DNA of 64,000 bases, taken from Chelydra serpentina. Its lineage: Eukaryota; Chordata; Testudines; Chelydridae. This document shows, piece after piece, positions 22,788 to 34,864 of the stretch (positions within the stretch are counted from its first letter, which is position 1; each line of letters starts with the position of its first letter). The position numbers and the translations under genes were made by a program. The notes under the pieces were generated by a model. It was not told the origin of the DNA, ran no database searches, and saw only the letters and a list, made by a program, of their open reading frames with translations. Location of the stretch: positions 31,437,001 to 31,501,000 of the forward strand of contig JBAIAC010000004.1 of NCBI GenBank assembly GCA_037349315.1, in the 5' to 3' direction.

Positions 22788-23339
22788 CAGGGGTGGGCAA
22801 ACTACGGCCCGGGGGCCACATCCGGCCCTTCAGACATTTTAATCTGGTCCTCGAGCTCCCGCCGGGGAGCAGGGTCCGGGGCTTGCCCCCACTCCAGTAC
22901 TCCAGTTGGGGAGCGGGGTTGGGTCTTGCCCCTCTCCACGGATACCATTGCTCTGCGTGGCACCCGGAAGCAGCGGCATATCCCACCTCTGGTTCCTACA
23001 TGTACGGGCAGCCAAGGGGCTCGGCATGCTGCCCCCACCCCAAGCACTGCCCCCACAGCTCCCATTGGCTGGGGACCACAGCCTATGGGAGCTGCAGGGG
23101 TGGCGCCTGTGGACGGGGCAGCATGCAGAGCTGCCTGGCTGCACCTCTGCGTAGGAGCTCGGAGCCCCCTCCCACACACTGAATTCCTCATTTCTGGACC
23201 CACCACAGAACCCTCACCCCCTCCCGGAGCCCTCACCCCCTCCCCCATCCCAACCCCCAATTTCATGAGCATTCATGGCCCGCTATACAATTTCCATACC
23301 CAGATGTGGCCCTCGGGCCAAAAGGTTTGCCCACGCCTG
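22788..23339. mobile_element. Non-autonomous hAT element with exact 8-bp target duplication
   Basis: The 552-bp unit starts CAGGGGTGGGCAAACTACGG and ends, reverse-complemented, CAGGCGTGGGCAAACC. ATTTAATG flanks it on both sides (22780-22787 and 23340-23347). The interior is very GC-rich and depleted of stops, giving long open frames (up to 186 codons) in several phases that encode nothing recognisable. Confidence 0.95.
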
Positions 23340-24124
23340 ATTTAATGGATGCTTTGTCTAATCATGGAGTATTCTGAGGCTGACTCAAATTCATATATTT
23401 CTTATTACAACCACCAACTCCGCTGTGTTCTCTGTCTTTCTTAAAAGTGCCGATTTCCAAAGTAATGCATAGGTCCCTAATACTATAGTATATGACATGC
23501 CGGTTGAGTTCAGTGAGGTCATTCTAGACAATCTGCTAGAATGGTATTGCCTGGATTGATGTAAGATAATTAGCAACTTCCCCAACTCCCTTGCCATATT
23601 CCATATTGCCTGCAGGTGAGCCAGGCTTTTGGGGGCTAACCTCAAGTAGCCTATAGTTTCTGTTGAGCTCAGCTCAGTTTGATGGTGGCTTCATACTAGA
23701 ACACTGCATTTTTATAGCCCTCAAGTGGATTTCAGTACAATGGGATACTTCACTTTGTCATTATCACAGTGTACCTAGTGTTGCAGTTCATTTTGTTCCC
23801 TTTTTAAGGGTTCACTTTATCTATATGCACATAATGACCATTCCTATTGTCAAGAGAATAGACTCCCTGGAAAGGTACCTTTCCAAAGATTTAACTTTGA
23901 TATATTGACAATAAAAATAAAATAGGCTCGTGCACTGTTTTGTGTTCTTTGATAGAGGGTTACTTTACCCGTGACTTTCTGCTAACTTGTGAATTGAAGT
24001 AACATTCATTATCTTGTAATTTAGGGGGAAAAAACACCACTCTGTTTCTGGTCCAACTGAACTTGTTGATAAATGTCATGGTTTATGAACTTGTATCTGG
24101 CTATTTGATCTGATATGTTCCGTA

Positions 24125-24225
24125 GGCACCAATTCAGCAAAGCCTTTAAACTCATGCTTAACCTTTAGCATATACTTAAGTGCTTTTCTAAATAAAGGTC
24201 GACTGCTGAACTGGGGCTTTAATCT
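24125..24225. mobile_element. Short foldback MITE relic
   Basis: AATTCAGCAAAGCCTTTAAA at the left and AGTGCTTTTCTAAATAAAGG ... GCTGAACTGGGGCTTTAATC at the right form imperfect inverted repeats around CTTAACCTTTAGCATA. It is decayed but the symmetry is visible. Confidence 0.5.
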
Positions 24226-24290
24226 TTCTTTCCCACTAATTCTGTCCTTTTTTTTTTTTCAATTGAAACCTTTAGTCTGTTCTTCCCCTT

Positions 24291-24436
24291 CATAGAATCA
24301 TAGAAGATTAGGTTTGGAAGAGACCTCAGGAGGTCATCTAGTCCAATCCCCTGCTCAAAGCAGGACCAACCCCAACTAAATCATCCTAGCCAGGGCTTTG
24401 TCAAGCCGGGCCTTAAAAACCTCTGAGGATGGAGAA
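24291..24436 (-). mobile_element. CR1 3' fragment 1 of a four-piece mosaic
   Basis: CATAGAATCATAGAAGATTA at the left end is the reverse complement of an ATTCTATG-type CR1 tail. The fragment extends to CCTTAAAAACCTCTGAGG and then stops abruptly. Confidence 0.9.
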
Positions 24437-24715
24437 CATATCATCAAGTGATCCATCCTGTCGCCCATTCCCAGTTTCTGGCAAACAGAGGCTAGGGACA
24501 CCATCCCTGCCCTTCCTGGCTAATGGCCATTGATGGACCTATCCTCCATGAACTTATCTAGTTCGTTTTTTAACCCTGTTATAGTCCTGGCATTCACAAC
24601 ATCCTGTGGCAAAGAGTTGCACAGACTGACGCGTTGTATGAAAAAATACTTCCTTTTGTTTCTTTTTAACCTACTGCCTATTACTTTATTTTGGTGACCC
24701 CTAGTTCTTTGTACT
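24437..24715 (-). mobile_element. CR1 fragment 2 of the mosaic, lacking its 3' end
   Basis: This belongs to the TTCTTATG-type subfamily (ATCATCAAGTGATCCATCC, CATTGATGGACCTATCC), but the terminal 100 or so bases that should precede it are missing. The other end lies in ORF2 coding near GGTGACCCCTAGTTC. Confidence 0.88.
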
Positions 24716-24980
24716 ATAGACTCATAGACTTTAAGTTCAGAAGGGACCATTATGATCATCTAGTCTGACCTCCTGCACAATGCGGCCACAGAATCTCACC
24801 CACCCACTCCTGCAATAATCCTCTCACCAATGTCTCAGCTATTGAAGTCCTCAAATCATGGTTTAAAGACTTTAAGATGCAGAGAATCCTCCAGCAAGTG
24901 ACCTGTACCCCTTGCTGCAGAGGAAGGTGAAAAACCTCCAGGGCCTTTGCCAATCTACCCTGGAGGAAAATTCATTCCCG
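24716..24980 (-). mobile_element. CR1 fragment 3 of the mosaic, different subfamily
   Basis: TAGACTCATAGACTTTAAG with CAGAAGGGACCATTATGATC is the 3' end of another CR1 subfamily, antisense. The rest is its long 3' UTR with no coding. Confidence 0.8.
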
Positions 24981-25165
24981 ACCCCTGGGGCACTCCGCTT
25001 GATACCAGCTGCCAACTAGACATCGAACTGTTGATCACTACCCGTTGAGTCCGATGATCTAGTCAGCTTTCTATCCACCTTGTAGTCCATTCATCCAATC
25101 CATACTTTTTTAACTTGCTGGGCAAGAATACTGTGGGAGACCGTATCAAAAGCTACCCTTTGTTC
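24981..25165 (-). mobile_element. CR1 fragment 4 of the mosaic, reverse transcriptase portion
   Basis: The reverse complement encodes part of the CR1 reverse transcriptase (KLKKYGLD...W-like wording around 25090-25135). It starts and ends inside coding sequence and abuts fragment 3 without a 3' UTR of its own. Confidence 0.85.
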
Positions 25166-25670
25166 GCTGCATACCTCTTAATTTCTTTCCTAATTATTGA
25201 TTGTATGGTGAAAAAAATAAGGAACTCAGTCACAATATTTCTCTACACCGCTCTTTTCAGTAAGTTTGTCAATATATTGTCTACTCAACTCTTAATACAG
25301 TAAAACATCTCAAGAGATAAATTGCATGGAAGATGGAATATAAGATTAAGTTGTTTAATATTAATGTATGTTAGTGGCCTGCTGTTATGGCAAGTTAATA
25401 AAAATTGAATTAAAAATAAACACAACTAATACATGCACAATACAAGTAATTGATAACTTCTTGCTGGGTAAAGTCTCTTCCATTTCCACACCTTTCTCTA
25501 GTGGTCACTCTACCTGTCTCATGCCTTGATTAACCTAGCTGCAAGTTCGTGCAGAGAGTGTTAGGGCTGCATTCGACTTGGTTTGAGTGTGTGCAGATTT
25601 CCAGTTGACTTGAATGGAGTTTTACCTGCTTAAACAATGTCTCAATTCGTTACTGTAGTATATTATAAAT

Positions 25671-26341
25671 AGGGCCCTACCAAATTCACGGTCCATTTTG
25701 GTCAATTTCATGGTCATAGGATTTTAAAAATTGTAAATTTCATGATTTCAGCTATTTAAACCTGAAATTTCACAGTGTTGTAATTTTAGGGGCCCTGACC
25801 CAAAAAGAAGCTCTGAGGGGAGGGGGGTCACAAGGTGATTGTGGTGGTGGTGGGGGGGGCGGTTGCGGTACTGTTACTCTAACTTCTGCGCAGTGACGGC
25901 AGCTCTGCCTTCAGAGCTGGGCAGCTAGAGAGCGGTGGCTGCTGGCCAGGAGCCCAGCTCTGAAGGCAGAGCCGCCACTAGCAGCAGCGTAGAAATAAGG
26001 ATGGCATGGTATGGTATTGCCGCCCTTACTTCTGTGCTGCTGCTGGCGGGGCGCTGCCTTCAGAGCTGGGCACCCAGCCAACAGCTGCCACTCTCCGGCC
26101 ACCCAGCTCTGAAGGCAACGCAGAAGTAAGGGTGGCAATACTGCGACCCCCCTAAAATAACATTGTGACCCCCTTGCAAAGTCTCTTTTGGGTCAGGACC
26201 CCCACTTTGAGAAATGCTGGTCTCCCCCATGAAATCGGGTCTTTTATACTGTACTGATTTCACGGGGGGGGGGGTGGGGGGGGACACCAGATTTCACGGT
26301 CTGTGAAGTGTTTTTCGTGGCCGTGAATTTGGTAGGGCCCT
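25671..26341. mobile_element. Non-autonomous DNA element with AGGGCCCTACC ends
   Basis: The left end AGGGCCCTACCAAATTCACG is matched by the inverted right end CGTGAATTTGGTAGGGCCCT. The interior has GC-rich inverted blocks around CTTCAGAGCTGGG / CCCAGCTCTGAAG, and a G run at 26264-26285. The flanking 8-mers (TTATAAAT and AAGTACTT) do not match, so the target duplication is not confirmed. It probably belongs to the hAT group, by end structure. Confidence 0.75.
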
Positions 26342-27285
26342 AAGTACTTATCCAACTGACTCATGAATTCAGAAAAGCACTGGGAGAAATATAGAAGTTT
26401 TTGAAAACTGTCCCATCTTCCTCTTAGAAGAATTAGTAGTCTTAATAAACAATCAACCTTGAAAAAGCCATCAGTACTGTAATCTTCCTGATGTGGAGGC
26501 TTAGCCTGAAAAGAAACTGGCCCATAAATGGAAATGCCAGCTCCTTCAGATGCAGGGTTTTTTTTTTGGTTTGACTGGAATTTTATATAGCTTCCACCCA
26601 CAAGTCTCTGCCTCGAAATCCTTGCACAGTCCATGCCAAGCAGCTAGTTATTTCCTTGTTGCACAAACTAATAATTAACCCCAGTGACGAGCCCAGCTTT
26701 GTGTATGAAAAGCTCACTGGGATTTCCAGGATGGACAAAAGCAAAAATATTACAAAATTGGAGCTGACAATGTGGTCACTATCTCCCTTGGGGAGCTTTT
26801 TTTGGTAAAAGATTTATATGTTTCCACAATGATTGTATTTTCCCATGTATAATGATATGTATACTTCTGGTGCCAAGAGATGTTTAAATATGTTTTTTCT
26901 AGATTCCAACTATAGCAGCAGTAAATGATTTCAGTAAATTATACTTACTGGCTTTTGGTAGCAGTCAGTCTTTTATTTTTACAATTTTAGTTCTTTTTAA
27001 GCAAATATTTCATCCACTTATACCTAGCTTTCTATAATAGAGTTATTATAGTGGTGATAAACCAGATCTTTGCCTCAACTCATTTTAGTTTTGTTGTTGA
27101 AAGAGTCGTATGTGATTTCTGTTTGATAGGAGATTTGAAAATAATATATCTGGAAGGGTATAAACAGGTTTCCTTAAGGAGTCTTATTTCATTAATTTAT
27201 TTATAATGCAAAATTATGACTTGCTGTCTGCTAGTAAAGCTATGAAAAAGCAGGGTTCAAAACATATGGCAACGCACTTAGTTTC
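26342..27285. other. Intron, no further feature seen
   Basis: AT-rich DNA with no recognisable exon, RNA gene or repeat. Confidence 0.5.
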
Positions 27286-27741
27286 TGTGCTGGATTGATT
27301 TAAATCACAGTGATTTAAATAACTGATTTTAATTGTGTTTTAAATCAGCAAGCAGAAAACCTTGATTTAAATAATTGATTTTTAATCTGGTTTTGCATTT
27401 GCACGTTTGTTATTTTTTCCAAAGAAAAGTTGATTCCCATTGCTTGGTAACCATTAAAACATGCTGATTTGCAACTTAATATAGCCTTTACACTAAATCT
27501 GGTGGATTTATTTATTTATTTATTTATTGCGCTAATGAGAAGGAGACACTATTTAAGCAGTTATACAGCTTAATTTATATTTGGTGGGTTTTTTACACCT
27601 TTTATTATGTTAACATATGGTGAATGATATGCTTTTTATTTACTAGATTAATTTTTTACTTGGGATTTGTTCTGTATGGTTGAAAATGTAATTAAAAGTG
27701 CATGAAATATTTTATTTTTTATCGAATTAAACTATCTAAAT

Positions 27742-27967
27742 CAGGGATCGGCAACCTTTGGCACGTGGCCTGTCAGGGAAATCTGCGACGCGGGCCGAGG
27801 AATGTGTTGTCTGCCGCTTCCCGCAGCCCCCATTGCCCTGGAACAGTGGACCGCGGCCAGTGGGAGCTGCGATCGAACGAACCTGTGTACGCTGCAGGTA
27901 AACAAACCATCTTGGCCTGCCAGCGGATTTCCCTGATGGATCACGTGCCAAAGGTTGCCGATCCCTG
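27742..27967. mobile_element. Palindromic hAT-type MITE
   Basis: The 226-bp unit starts CAGGGATCGGCAACCTTTGG and ends in its complement, CCAAAGGTTGCCGATCCCTG; inverted similarity extends well inward. ATCTAAAT (27734-27741) and ATCTAAAG (27968-27975) form a 7/8 target duplication. Confidence 0.93.
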
Positions 27968-28143
27968 ATCTAAAGTATGCTGGATACATAAGAAAAAAAG
28001 CAAAGTATATTTAGTATTTAAAATTACAGTAATTGATTTATTAAATGCAGGAAGAATTAACTGTGGCTAGTGAATTGAACTGATTGTTTCTGGGCACCAT
28101 GTCCTTCACAATTTTAGAACTAGGAGATCTAATCCTCTGACAA

Positions 28144-28382
28144 GGGGTGCTGGAACAAGGAGGACCAGGGAGCCATGGCCCCATCGCTTTTAAAAGTGGG
28201 AGAGCTGAGCCCTCCCACTTTTTACTGGCTGTAAAGGTGAGCGATGGGGGGTGGGAGAAGCAAGTGGGGGGTGGAGCCTTGGTGGGAAGAGGTGGCGCAG
28301 GGGCTTGGGGGGAAGAGGCGGTGCTGGAGCGGGGCCATGGTTCAAGTGCCGGTGCCCTTTTAGGGAGTTTCCGCTGCTCCTG
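28144..28382. mobile_element. Probable non-autonomous DNA element
   Basis: The block from GGGGTGCTGGAACAAGG to GTTTCCGCTGCTCCTG is GC-rich and flanked by CCTCTGACAA on both sides (28134-28143 and 28383-28392). This is compatible with an 8-bp duplication plus chance extension. Ends are only weakly inverted (GCTGGAAC versus GTTTCCGC). Confidence 0.65.
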
Positions 28383-29062
28383 CCTCTGACAACTATGTTT
28401 TATTTATAGATTCGGTGAGGAAAAACAAGCTTTCTTGCTTGTTAAATTCCCAGTTGATTTCTTAACATCGAGTGAACTAATCATTGAACTGAACTAGTTG
28501 AATTAACTGAAATGAAGAAGCTATTCTCTCTGTCCCTTCAAAAAAGGCAATTGCTGTAAAATCTGTTTTAGTACTTCAACAAACTCCGATTCCAGGCGCT
28601 TAACCAGTGATTCCACCAGTTCTTTGAAACTTAGCAGCTAACGTGTACTGCTTTAATATGTTTTTTGTATTTAATGTAAATGATTATAATAAGGTTAGGT
28701 CTTAACATAGGTTGTCAATTTCAAATGTAATTTTAAATAGGTTTACTTAAATATTAAACTCTGTATTTAATTTAAATGAAAGATTGGATTTAAATAAAAA
28801 TAATCAGCATTTTTATCCACACTGTCAGTTTCTCAGCCTCTGGAGTGAATGATTCCTCTGTAGAAGTGTACCACGCTAAAACCATTGAGGCTCGCAAAAA
28901 TTGGCATTAACACTTCAAAGTAGTGATCTAGTTTAGTGTTCAGATCAGTGATAGGAACAACATAAATGCCTAGGTAAATTGTCTTGCTCATAATCTGTAG
29001 ATAATTCAGTGAAAAAGTGAACATAGCTTTCAGTATGAAAAGTAGCAAGCAGTAAGTTGAGT

Positions 29063-29108
29063 ATCTCCTCTCTCTCTCTCTCTGTCTCTCTCTCTCTCTC
29101 ACACACAC
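29063..29108 (+). repeat. (CT)n / (CA)n microsatellite
   Basis: An interrupted run of TCTC units passes directly into CACACACAC. Confidence 0.95.
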
Positions 29109-29374
29109 CTGCTTACTGGCATCCAAAATCTCCCACAAATTCAACTTCCAGGGGCTTGAGGGTTGATCCTAAAGTGTTAATATGGCGTGGAAGGATGTGT
29201 CCTCATCTTTCATAGAAGATACATGGAGACAGATGTGTTTGTTTCCTGGGGCCCTGGGCCTGAGCACGTGAGGGGCCCCACCCCACCCCTTCCCTGCGGT
29301 CCCGCTCCCTCTCTGCCCCTTCTGCCTGTGGCCCCACCCATGACCTCACCCCTTTCTGCCCCTTCCCTGGGGCC

Positions 29375-29784
29375 CTGCCTCTGTGACACTGCACTCCATA
29401 TTCTTCACAGTGATATGATTATGATATGATTATGAAATAGTTATGATATATTTATGCAAGGTAAGTCATGTGAGGTGTAATTAGAAAGGTTATGATTTGC
29501 TGAATATGATTATCCTATTTGTATGCATGTATCATTTTGTATCCGAAGTTATGAATATTGGCTATGTATCTGCATTGCAAAATGTAGTTACACCTGGGCA
29601 ACGCCCACTAGGGAAAAGGCTGAGTCTAGATAGCTGGCTGGGAAGGGCCCATTCTGGTTAATGAGCCATTAGAGAGAACAATAGGACTTAGGAGAAGCTT
29701 ATCGCCCATCTGGGGAGCCTACCTGAAGACACTACAAATAGCCTCTAAGTGGCTGCTGTGACTATACAGGGACGTGTGACCAGG
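29375..29784 (+). mobile_element. Putative LTR-type dispersed repeat fragment
   Basis: The sequence has repeated GATATGATTATGA words (29411-29450) and a mixed-composition 3' half. The pattern matches a dispersed turtle repeat I recall only loosely, possibly an LTR. It ends where the CR1 tail at 29785 begins. Confidence 0.35.
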
Positions 29785-31673
29785 TCATAGAATCACAGAA
29801 GATTAGGGTTGGAAGAAACCTCAGGAGGTCATCTAGTCCAGCCCCCTGCTCAAAGCAGGACCAATCCCAACTAAATCATCCCAGCCAGGGCTTTGTCAAG
29901 CCGGGCCTTAAAAACCTACACCACCTCCCTAGGTAACCCATTCCAGTGCTTCACCCCCCTCCTAGTGAGATAGTTTTTCCTAATATCCAACCTAGATCTC
30001 CCCCAGTGCAACTTGAGACAATTGTTCCTTGTTCTGTTATCTACCACCACTGAAACCTCCTTTTTGAAAACCCCAGTTGAAGGCTGCTATCAAATCCCCC
30101 CTCACTCTTCTCTTCTGCAGACTAAATAAGCCCAGTTCCCTCAGCCTCTCCTCATAAGTCTTGTGCCCTAGCCCCCTAATCATTTTTGTTGCCCTCCGCT
30201 GGACTCTCTCCATTTTGTCCACATCCTTTCTGTATTGGGGGCCCAAAACTGGACGCAATACTCCAGATGTGGCCTCACCAGTGCTGAGTAGAGGGGAATA
30301 ATCACTTTCCTCGATCTGGCAATGGTCCTACTAATGCAGCCCAATATGCCGCTAGCCTTCTTGACAACAAGGGCACATTTTTGAGTCATCTCCAGCTTCT
30401 TGTCCACTGTAATCCCCAGGTCCTTTTCTGCAGAACTGCCGCTTAGCCAGTTGGTCCCCAGCCTGTAGCAGTGCATGGGATTCTTCCACTTAGGTGCAGC
30501 ACTCTGCACTTGTCCTTCTTGAATCCCATCAGATTTCTTTTAGCCCAATCTTCCAATTTGTCTAGGTCATTCTGGACCCTATCTGTACCCTCCAGCGTCT
30601 CTACCTTTCCTCCCACCTTAGTGTAATCTGCGAATTTGCTGAGGTGCAATCCATCCCAGCATCCAGATCATTAATGAAGATGTTGAACAAAACCGGCCCC
30701 AGGACCGACCCCTGGGGCGCTGCCAACTAAACATTGAGCCATTGATCACTACCTGTTGAGCCTGACGATATAGCCAGATTTCTATCCACCTTATAGTCCA
30801 TTCATCCAGTCCATACTTTTTTAACTTGCTGGGCAAGAATACTGTGGGAGAGGGTATCAAAAGCTTTGGTAAAGTCAAGATACATCATGTCCACTGCTTT
30901 CCCCATATCCACACAGCCAGTTATCTAATCATAGAAGGCAATCAGGTTTGTCAGACATGACTTGTCCTTGGTGAATCCATGTTGACTGTTCCTGATCACC
31001 TTCCTCTCCACCAAGTGCTTCAAAATGGATTCCTGGTGGACCTTCCTCATGATTTTTCCAGGGACTGATGTGAGCTGGCTGGTCTGTAGTTGCCCGGATT
31101 CTCCTTCTTCCCTTTTTTAAAGATGGGGCACTATAGTTGCCTTTTTCCAGTCATCCGGGACCTCCCCTCATCGCCACGAGTTTTCAAAGATAATGGCCAA
31201 TGACTCTGGAATCACATCAGCCAACTCCCTCAGCACCCATAGATGCATTGCATCCGGCCCCATGGACTTGTGCATGTCCACCTTTTCTAAATAGACCATA
31301 ACTTGTTCTTTCACCACTGAGGGCTGTTCACCTACTCCCCATGCCGTGCTGCCCAGTGCAGCTGTCTGGGAGCTGACCTTGTCTGTGAAGACCGAGGCAA
31401 AAAAAAGCATTGAGTACTTCAGCCTTTTCCACATCATCTGTCACTAGGTTGTCTCCCCCATTCAGTAAGGGTCCCACACTTTCCCTGACCACCTTCTTAC
31501 ATACATGTAGAAACCCTTCTTGTTACCCTTCACATCCCTTGCTAATTGCACCTCCAATTGTGCTTTGGCCTTCTGGATTACACCCCTACATGCTCGATCA
31601 ATATTTTTACTCCTCCCTAGTCATCTGTCCAAGTTTCCACTTCTTGTAAGCTTCCTTTTTGTGTTTAAGCTCA
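29785..31673 (-). mobile_element. 5'-truncated CR1 LINE, 1.9 kb, antisense
   Basis: The left end TCATAGAATCACAGAAG is the reverse-complement CR1 tail. Going right (toward the element's 5' side) come the 3' UTR, the C-terminal ORF2 region ([13 protein letters not shown] wording at 30180-30320 on the - strand), the reverse transcriptase ([16 protein letters not shown] near 30780-30830) and the linker to about 31673. Numerous frameshifts break the coding sequence, and FADD appears as FAD-Y. It is closely related to the copy at 13720-16156. Confidence 0.92.
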
Positions 31674-32229
31674 TCTGGGCACAGGCTCCGTTGGCCCAGT
31701 GGCTAATCTGGTGTGTCCTCTGACTGGATCAAGATGAAGCATTGTGTGCTGGGCCTTGGGATCGCTGCAGGCTGCAAGTCTGCTAAAGATGAGAGAACTG
31801 CATTACAGATTGCATTTACGCTATGGTGGGTTTTTTTATGCTTAAACTCTGTAATAGCCACGCTTTTAAGGGTCTGCAGTTCTGCAGTTTTAAGTGTATT
31901 ACCAAAGGAGTAACTTTAGAGCTCAAATGCCAAGATGCTGAGTGCGGTATAAGAATCTAGGTAGTCGAAGAAGCAAAACAGTTTATTGTAACTTGGAAAA
32001 AAACAAATGTGAATATGATTTCTTTAATCAGGAACTTCAACCATTTAATATTTAAAATTACTTTTGCAAAGGTCAATTTAATCTGATTCTTAATGATCCT
32101 GTTTCTTTTCCTGCTATGTGCTTTATTTGATAGGAATCGGATAAATGCATTCTATTAATAAGAAACTGACTATTTTATGAATATCATCTTTATTACAGTG
32201 AAGAATGTGACTCTGTGGTCACTGAATTT

Positions 32230-34115
32230 CATAGAATCATAGTACAGTAACTCCCCACTTAACATCCTCTTGCTTAACGTTGTTTCGCTCTGACGTCCCT
32301 GCTCAATTACAGAACGTGCTCCATTTAAAGTTGTGCAATGCTCCGCTATTGCATTGTTTGGCTGCCTTCCGTGTCCACAGCTGGCAGCTCCCCTATACCC
32401 TCCCTCCTCCAGTGCCTCCCGCCTGCCGGCGGACCCCGTGGATCAGCGCCTTCCTCCTCCCTCCCCGCCAATCACCTGACCTGCGGCATTTAGGAGTCGG
32501 AGGAGGAGCGAGGACTAAATGTGCAGGTTCCCCCCTCCCTCCCCTACCCGCAGCAATCAGCTGGCTTGCGGCGTTCAGAAGGCAAGGGAGGGAGTGGGGA
32601 GACACAAGGACGCGGCGTGCGAAGTAAAGGGAGAGGAAGTGGGGGGGAGAAGAGGCGGGTCAAGGGTGGGGGCTTGGTGGAAGGGGTGGAGTGGGCGGGT
32701 TGAGGGTTGAGCCCCTGGCCCCTGGTGCTTGCAGAATAGGGGAAGCTGCTGCTGCTGCTTCACAACGTGCTTCTCCTAGCCTACCGCACCTTCAGCCTCC
32801 TTGCTTGCCTCATTGTCTCCAGTGCTAGTGGGCTGTGCCTGTGTGAGGTAAGGCAGGGGAACCTCCCAGCTATAGTACAGTACTGTAAAAAAATTTCCCT
32901 GGAACCTAACCCCCCCTATTTCCATTCATTCTTATGGAGAAATTGGATTAGCTTAACATCGTTTCACTTAAAGTCGCATTTTTCAGGAACATAACTACAA
33001 CGTTAAGTGAGGAGTTACTGTATTGGAAGGGTCTTCATGAGGTCTTCTAGTCCAGTCCCCTGCACTTAAGGCAGGAATAAGTATTATCTAGGCCACCTCT
33101 GACAGGTGTTTGTCTAACCTGCAGTTAAAAATCTCCAGTGACGGAGATTCTATAGCCTCCCTAGGCAATTTATTCTGGTATTTAACTACCCTGACAGGAA
33201 TTTTTTCCTAATGTCCAACCTAAACTGCCCTTGCTGAAATTTAAGCCTATTGCTTCTTGTCCTATCCTCAGAGGTTAAGAAGAACAATTTTTCTCCCTCC
33301 TCCTTGAAACAACCTTTTATGTTATCATGTCCCCCCTCAGTCTTCTATTCTCCAGACTAAACAAACCCATTTTTTAAACTTTTTCCTCATAGGTCATGTT
33401 TTCTAGACCTTTAATCATTTTTGTTGTTCTTCTCTGTACTGTCTGCAATTTGTCCACATCTTTCCTGAAATGTGGCACCCAGAACTGGACACAATACTCC
33501 ACTTGAGGCCTGATCAGCGTGGAGTAGAGCAGAAGAATTACTTTTTGTTTTTTGCTTACAACCTTCCTGCTAATTCATCCCAGAAGGATGTTTGCTTTTT
33601 TTGCAACAGTGTTACATCATTGACTCATATTTAGCTTGTGATCCATTATGACCCCCAGATCCCTTTCTGCAGCACTCCTTCCTAGGCAGTCATTTCCATT
33701 TTGTATGTCTACAACTGATTGTTCCTTCCTCAATGGAGTACTTTGCATTTGTCCTTATTGAATTTCATCCTGCTACTTCATACCATTTTTTCAGTTTGTC
33801 CACATCGTTTTGAGTTTTAATCCTATTCTCCAAAGTACTTACAACTCCTCCCAGCATGGTATCATCTGCAGACTTTATAAGTGTACTCTATGCCATTATC
33901 TAAATCATTGATGAAGATATTGAACAGAACCAGATCCATAACTGATCCCTATGGGACCCCACTTGATATGCCCTTCCAGTTTTACCATGAACTACTGATA
34001 ACTACATTCTGGGAACGGTTTTTCAACCAGTTACGCACCTACCTCATAGTAGCTCCATCCTAAGTTGTATTTCCCTAGTTTGTTTATGAGAAGGTCATGC
34101 AAGACAGTATCAAAA
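32230..34115 (-). mobile_element. Older CR1 LINE, antisense, split by a Tigger-like insertion
   Basis: CATAGAATCATAG at 32230-32242 is the CR1 3' terminus; the rest resumes at 33023 (TTGGAAGGGTCTTCATGAGG) and runs to ACAGTATCAAAAG in the reverse transcriptase region near 34115. Divergence is higher than in the copy at 29785. The coding part is broken throughout. Confidence 0.9.
32245..33020. mobile_element. Tigger/pogo-like non-autonomous element nested in CR1
   Basis: The 776-bp unit has inverted ends CAGTAACTCCCCACTTAAC and GTTAAGTGAGGAGTTACTG, flanked by TA on both sides (32243-32244 and 33021-33022), as expected for the Tc1/mariner-pogo group. The interior is GC-rich in its left half. 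No transposase is encoded. Confidence 0.9.
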
Positions 34116-34116
34116 G

Positions 34117-34210
34117 TAGGGCTGTCAAATGATTTTTAAAAGTAATCACAATCGCGAGATTAAAGAAAAGTTGCAATTAACCACAATTTTAATAGTACTG
34201 TTACAATAAT
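34117..34210. mobile_element. Fragment of a DNA element with AGGGCTGTCAA end
   Basis: AGGGCTGTCAAATGATTTTT, followed by AATCACAATCGCGAGATTAA-type words, is the end of a dispersed element rich in AATCGCGATTAA words. No matching second end was found nearby. Confidence 0.5.
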
Positions 34211-34864
34211 AGAATACCAATTATTATATTATTTAAGTCCAGAAGGGAGCTTAATTGATGATCTCCAAATGAATCAATGAAACCATAAGTGGAGCAATAC
34301 TAACATATATGTTGTGCCATGCAATCCCCAATTGAAGGGGCTTAGAAAAAATGTACCAGATATCTGCAACAGTAACTAGAAGACTAAACCTACAAGTTAA
34401 GGATAGGAATGAAAGATGGTGGGGCGAGAGACAAAATCTAGGAGCAGTATCTCAGCCAGAAGTCTGGCCTCCCTCTCTGTTCCTGCTCAAGACATTCCCA
34501 CCGTAATCTGCAAAGAGAAATTAGTTCACACTGGGCAAATAGTATTTGCCTAGTACACCGTTTACTGTTATAGTGCATCTATACTGGAACTATAGTTGAT
34601 CCATTTCTTGGAAGCAGCCACAAGTTAGCCTCTTGCACAGACAATCTGCTGTTTATCAAGTACATTTTTATCAGCAATCCATCCCTCCCTCCTTAGCCCC
34701 AAATCACCCAATTTTAATCTTCAATACAGTACATATATTTAATACTGTAGTTATTTGGCTGCAGTGAGGCTTCCTCCCCAAGAGTCTGAGGGGAAGGGAA
34801 ATAGTATGGACAGTGAGAATAATGTACAGTCATTCTGATTTTTGCATATTATTTTGGTCTAATG

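Larger units (their letters stand above)
27290..28820. mobile_element. GATTTAAAT-rich repeat carrying two later insertions
   Basis: Many copies or variants of TGATTTAAAT occur at 27297-27390, and a matching ATTTAAAT / TTGGATTTAAATAAAAAT block lies at 28765-28800, followed by CAGCATTTTTATCCACAC. The two ends look like parts of one old repeat, with the elements at 27742-27967 and 28144-28382 inserted within it. A (TTTA)n run lies at 27508-27528. The family is not identified. Confidence 0.4.

Noticed and set aside
22785..23345. 186-codon and 156-codon open frames
   Set aside because: They lie inside a hAT element with exact target duplication, and both strands are open because of GC richness. 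They are low-complexity Pro/Gly/Ser-rich translations.
26264..26285. G run as a G-quadruplex regulatory site
   Set aside because: It is part of a low-complexity stretch inside a decayed DNA element, with nothing to support function.
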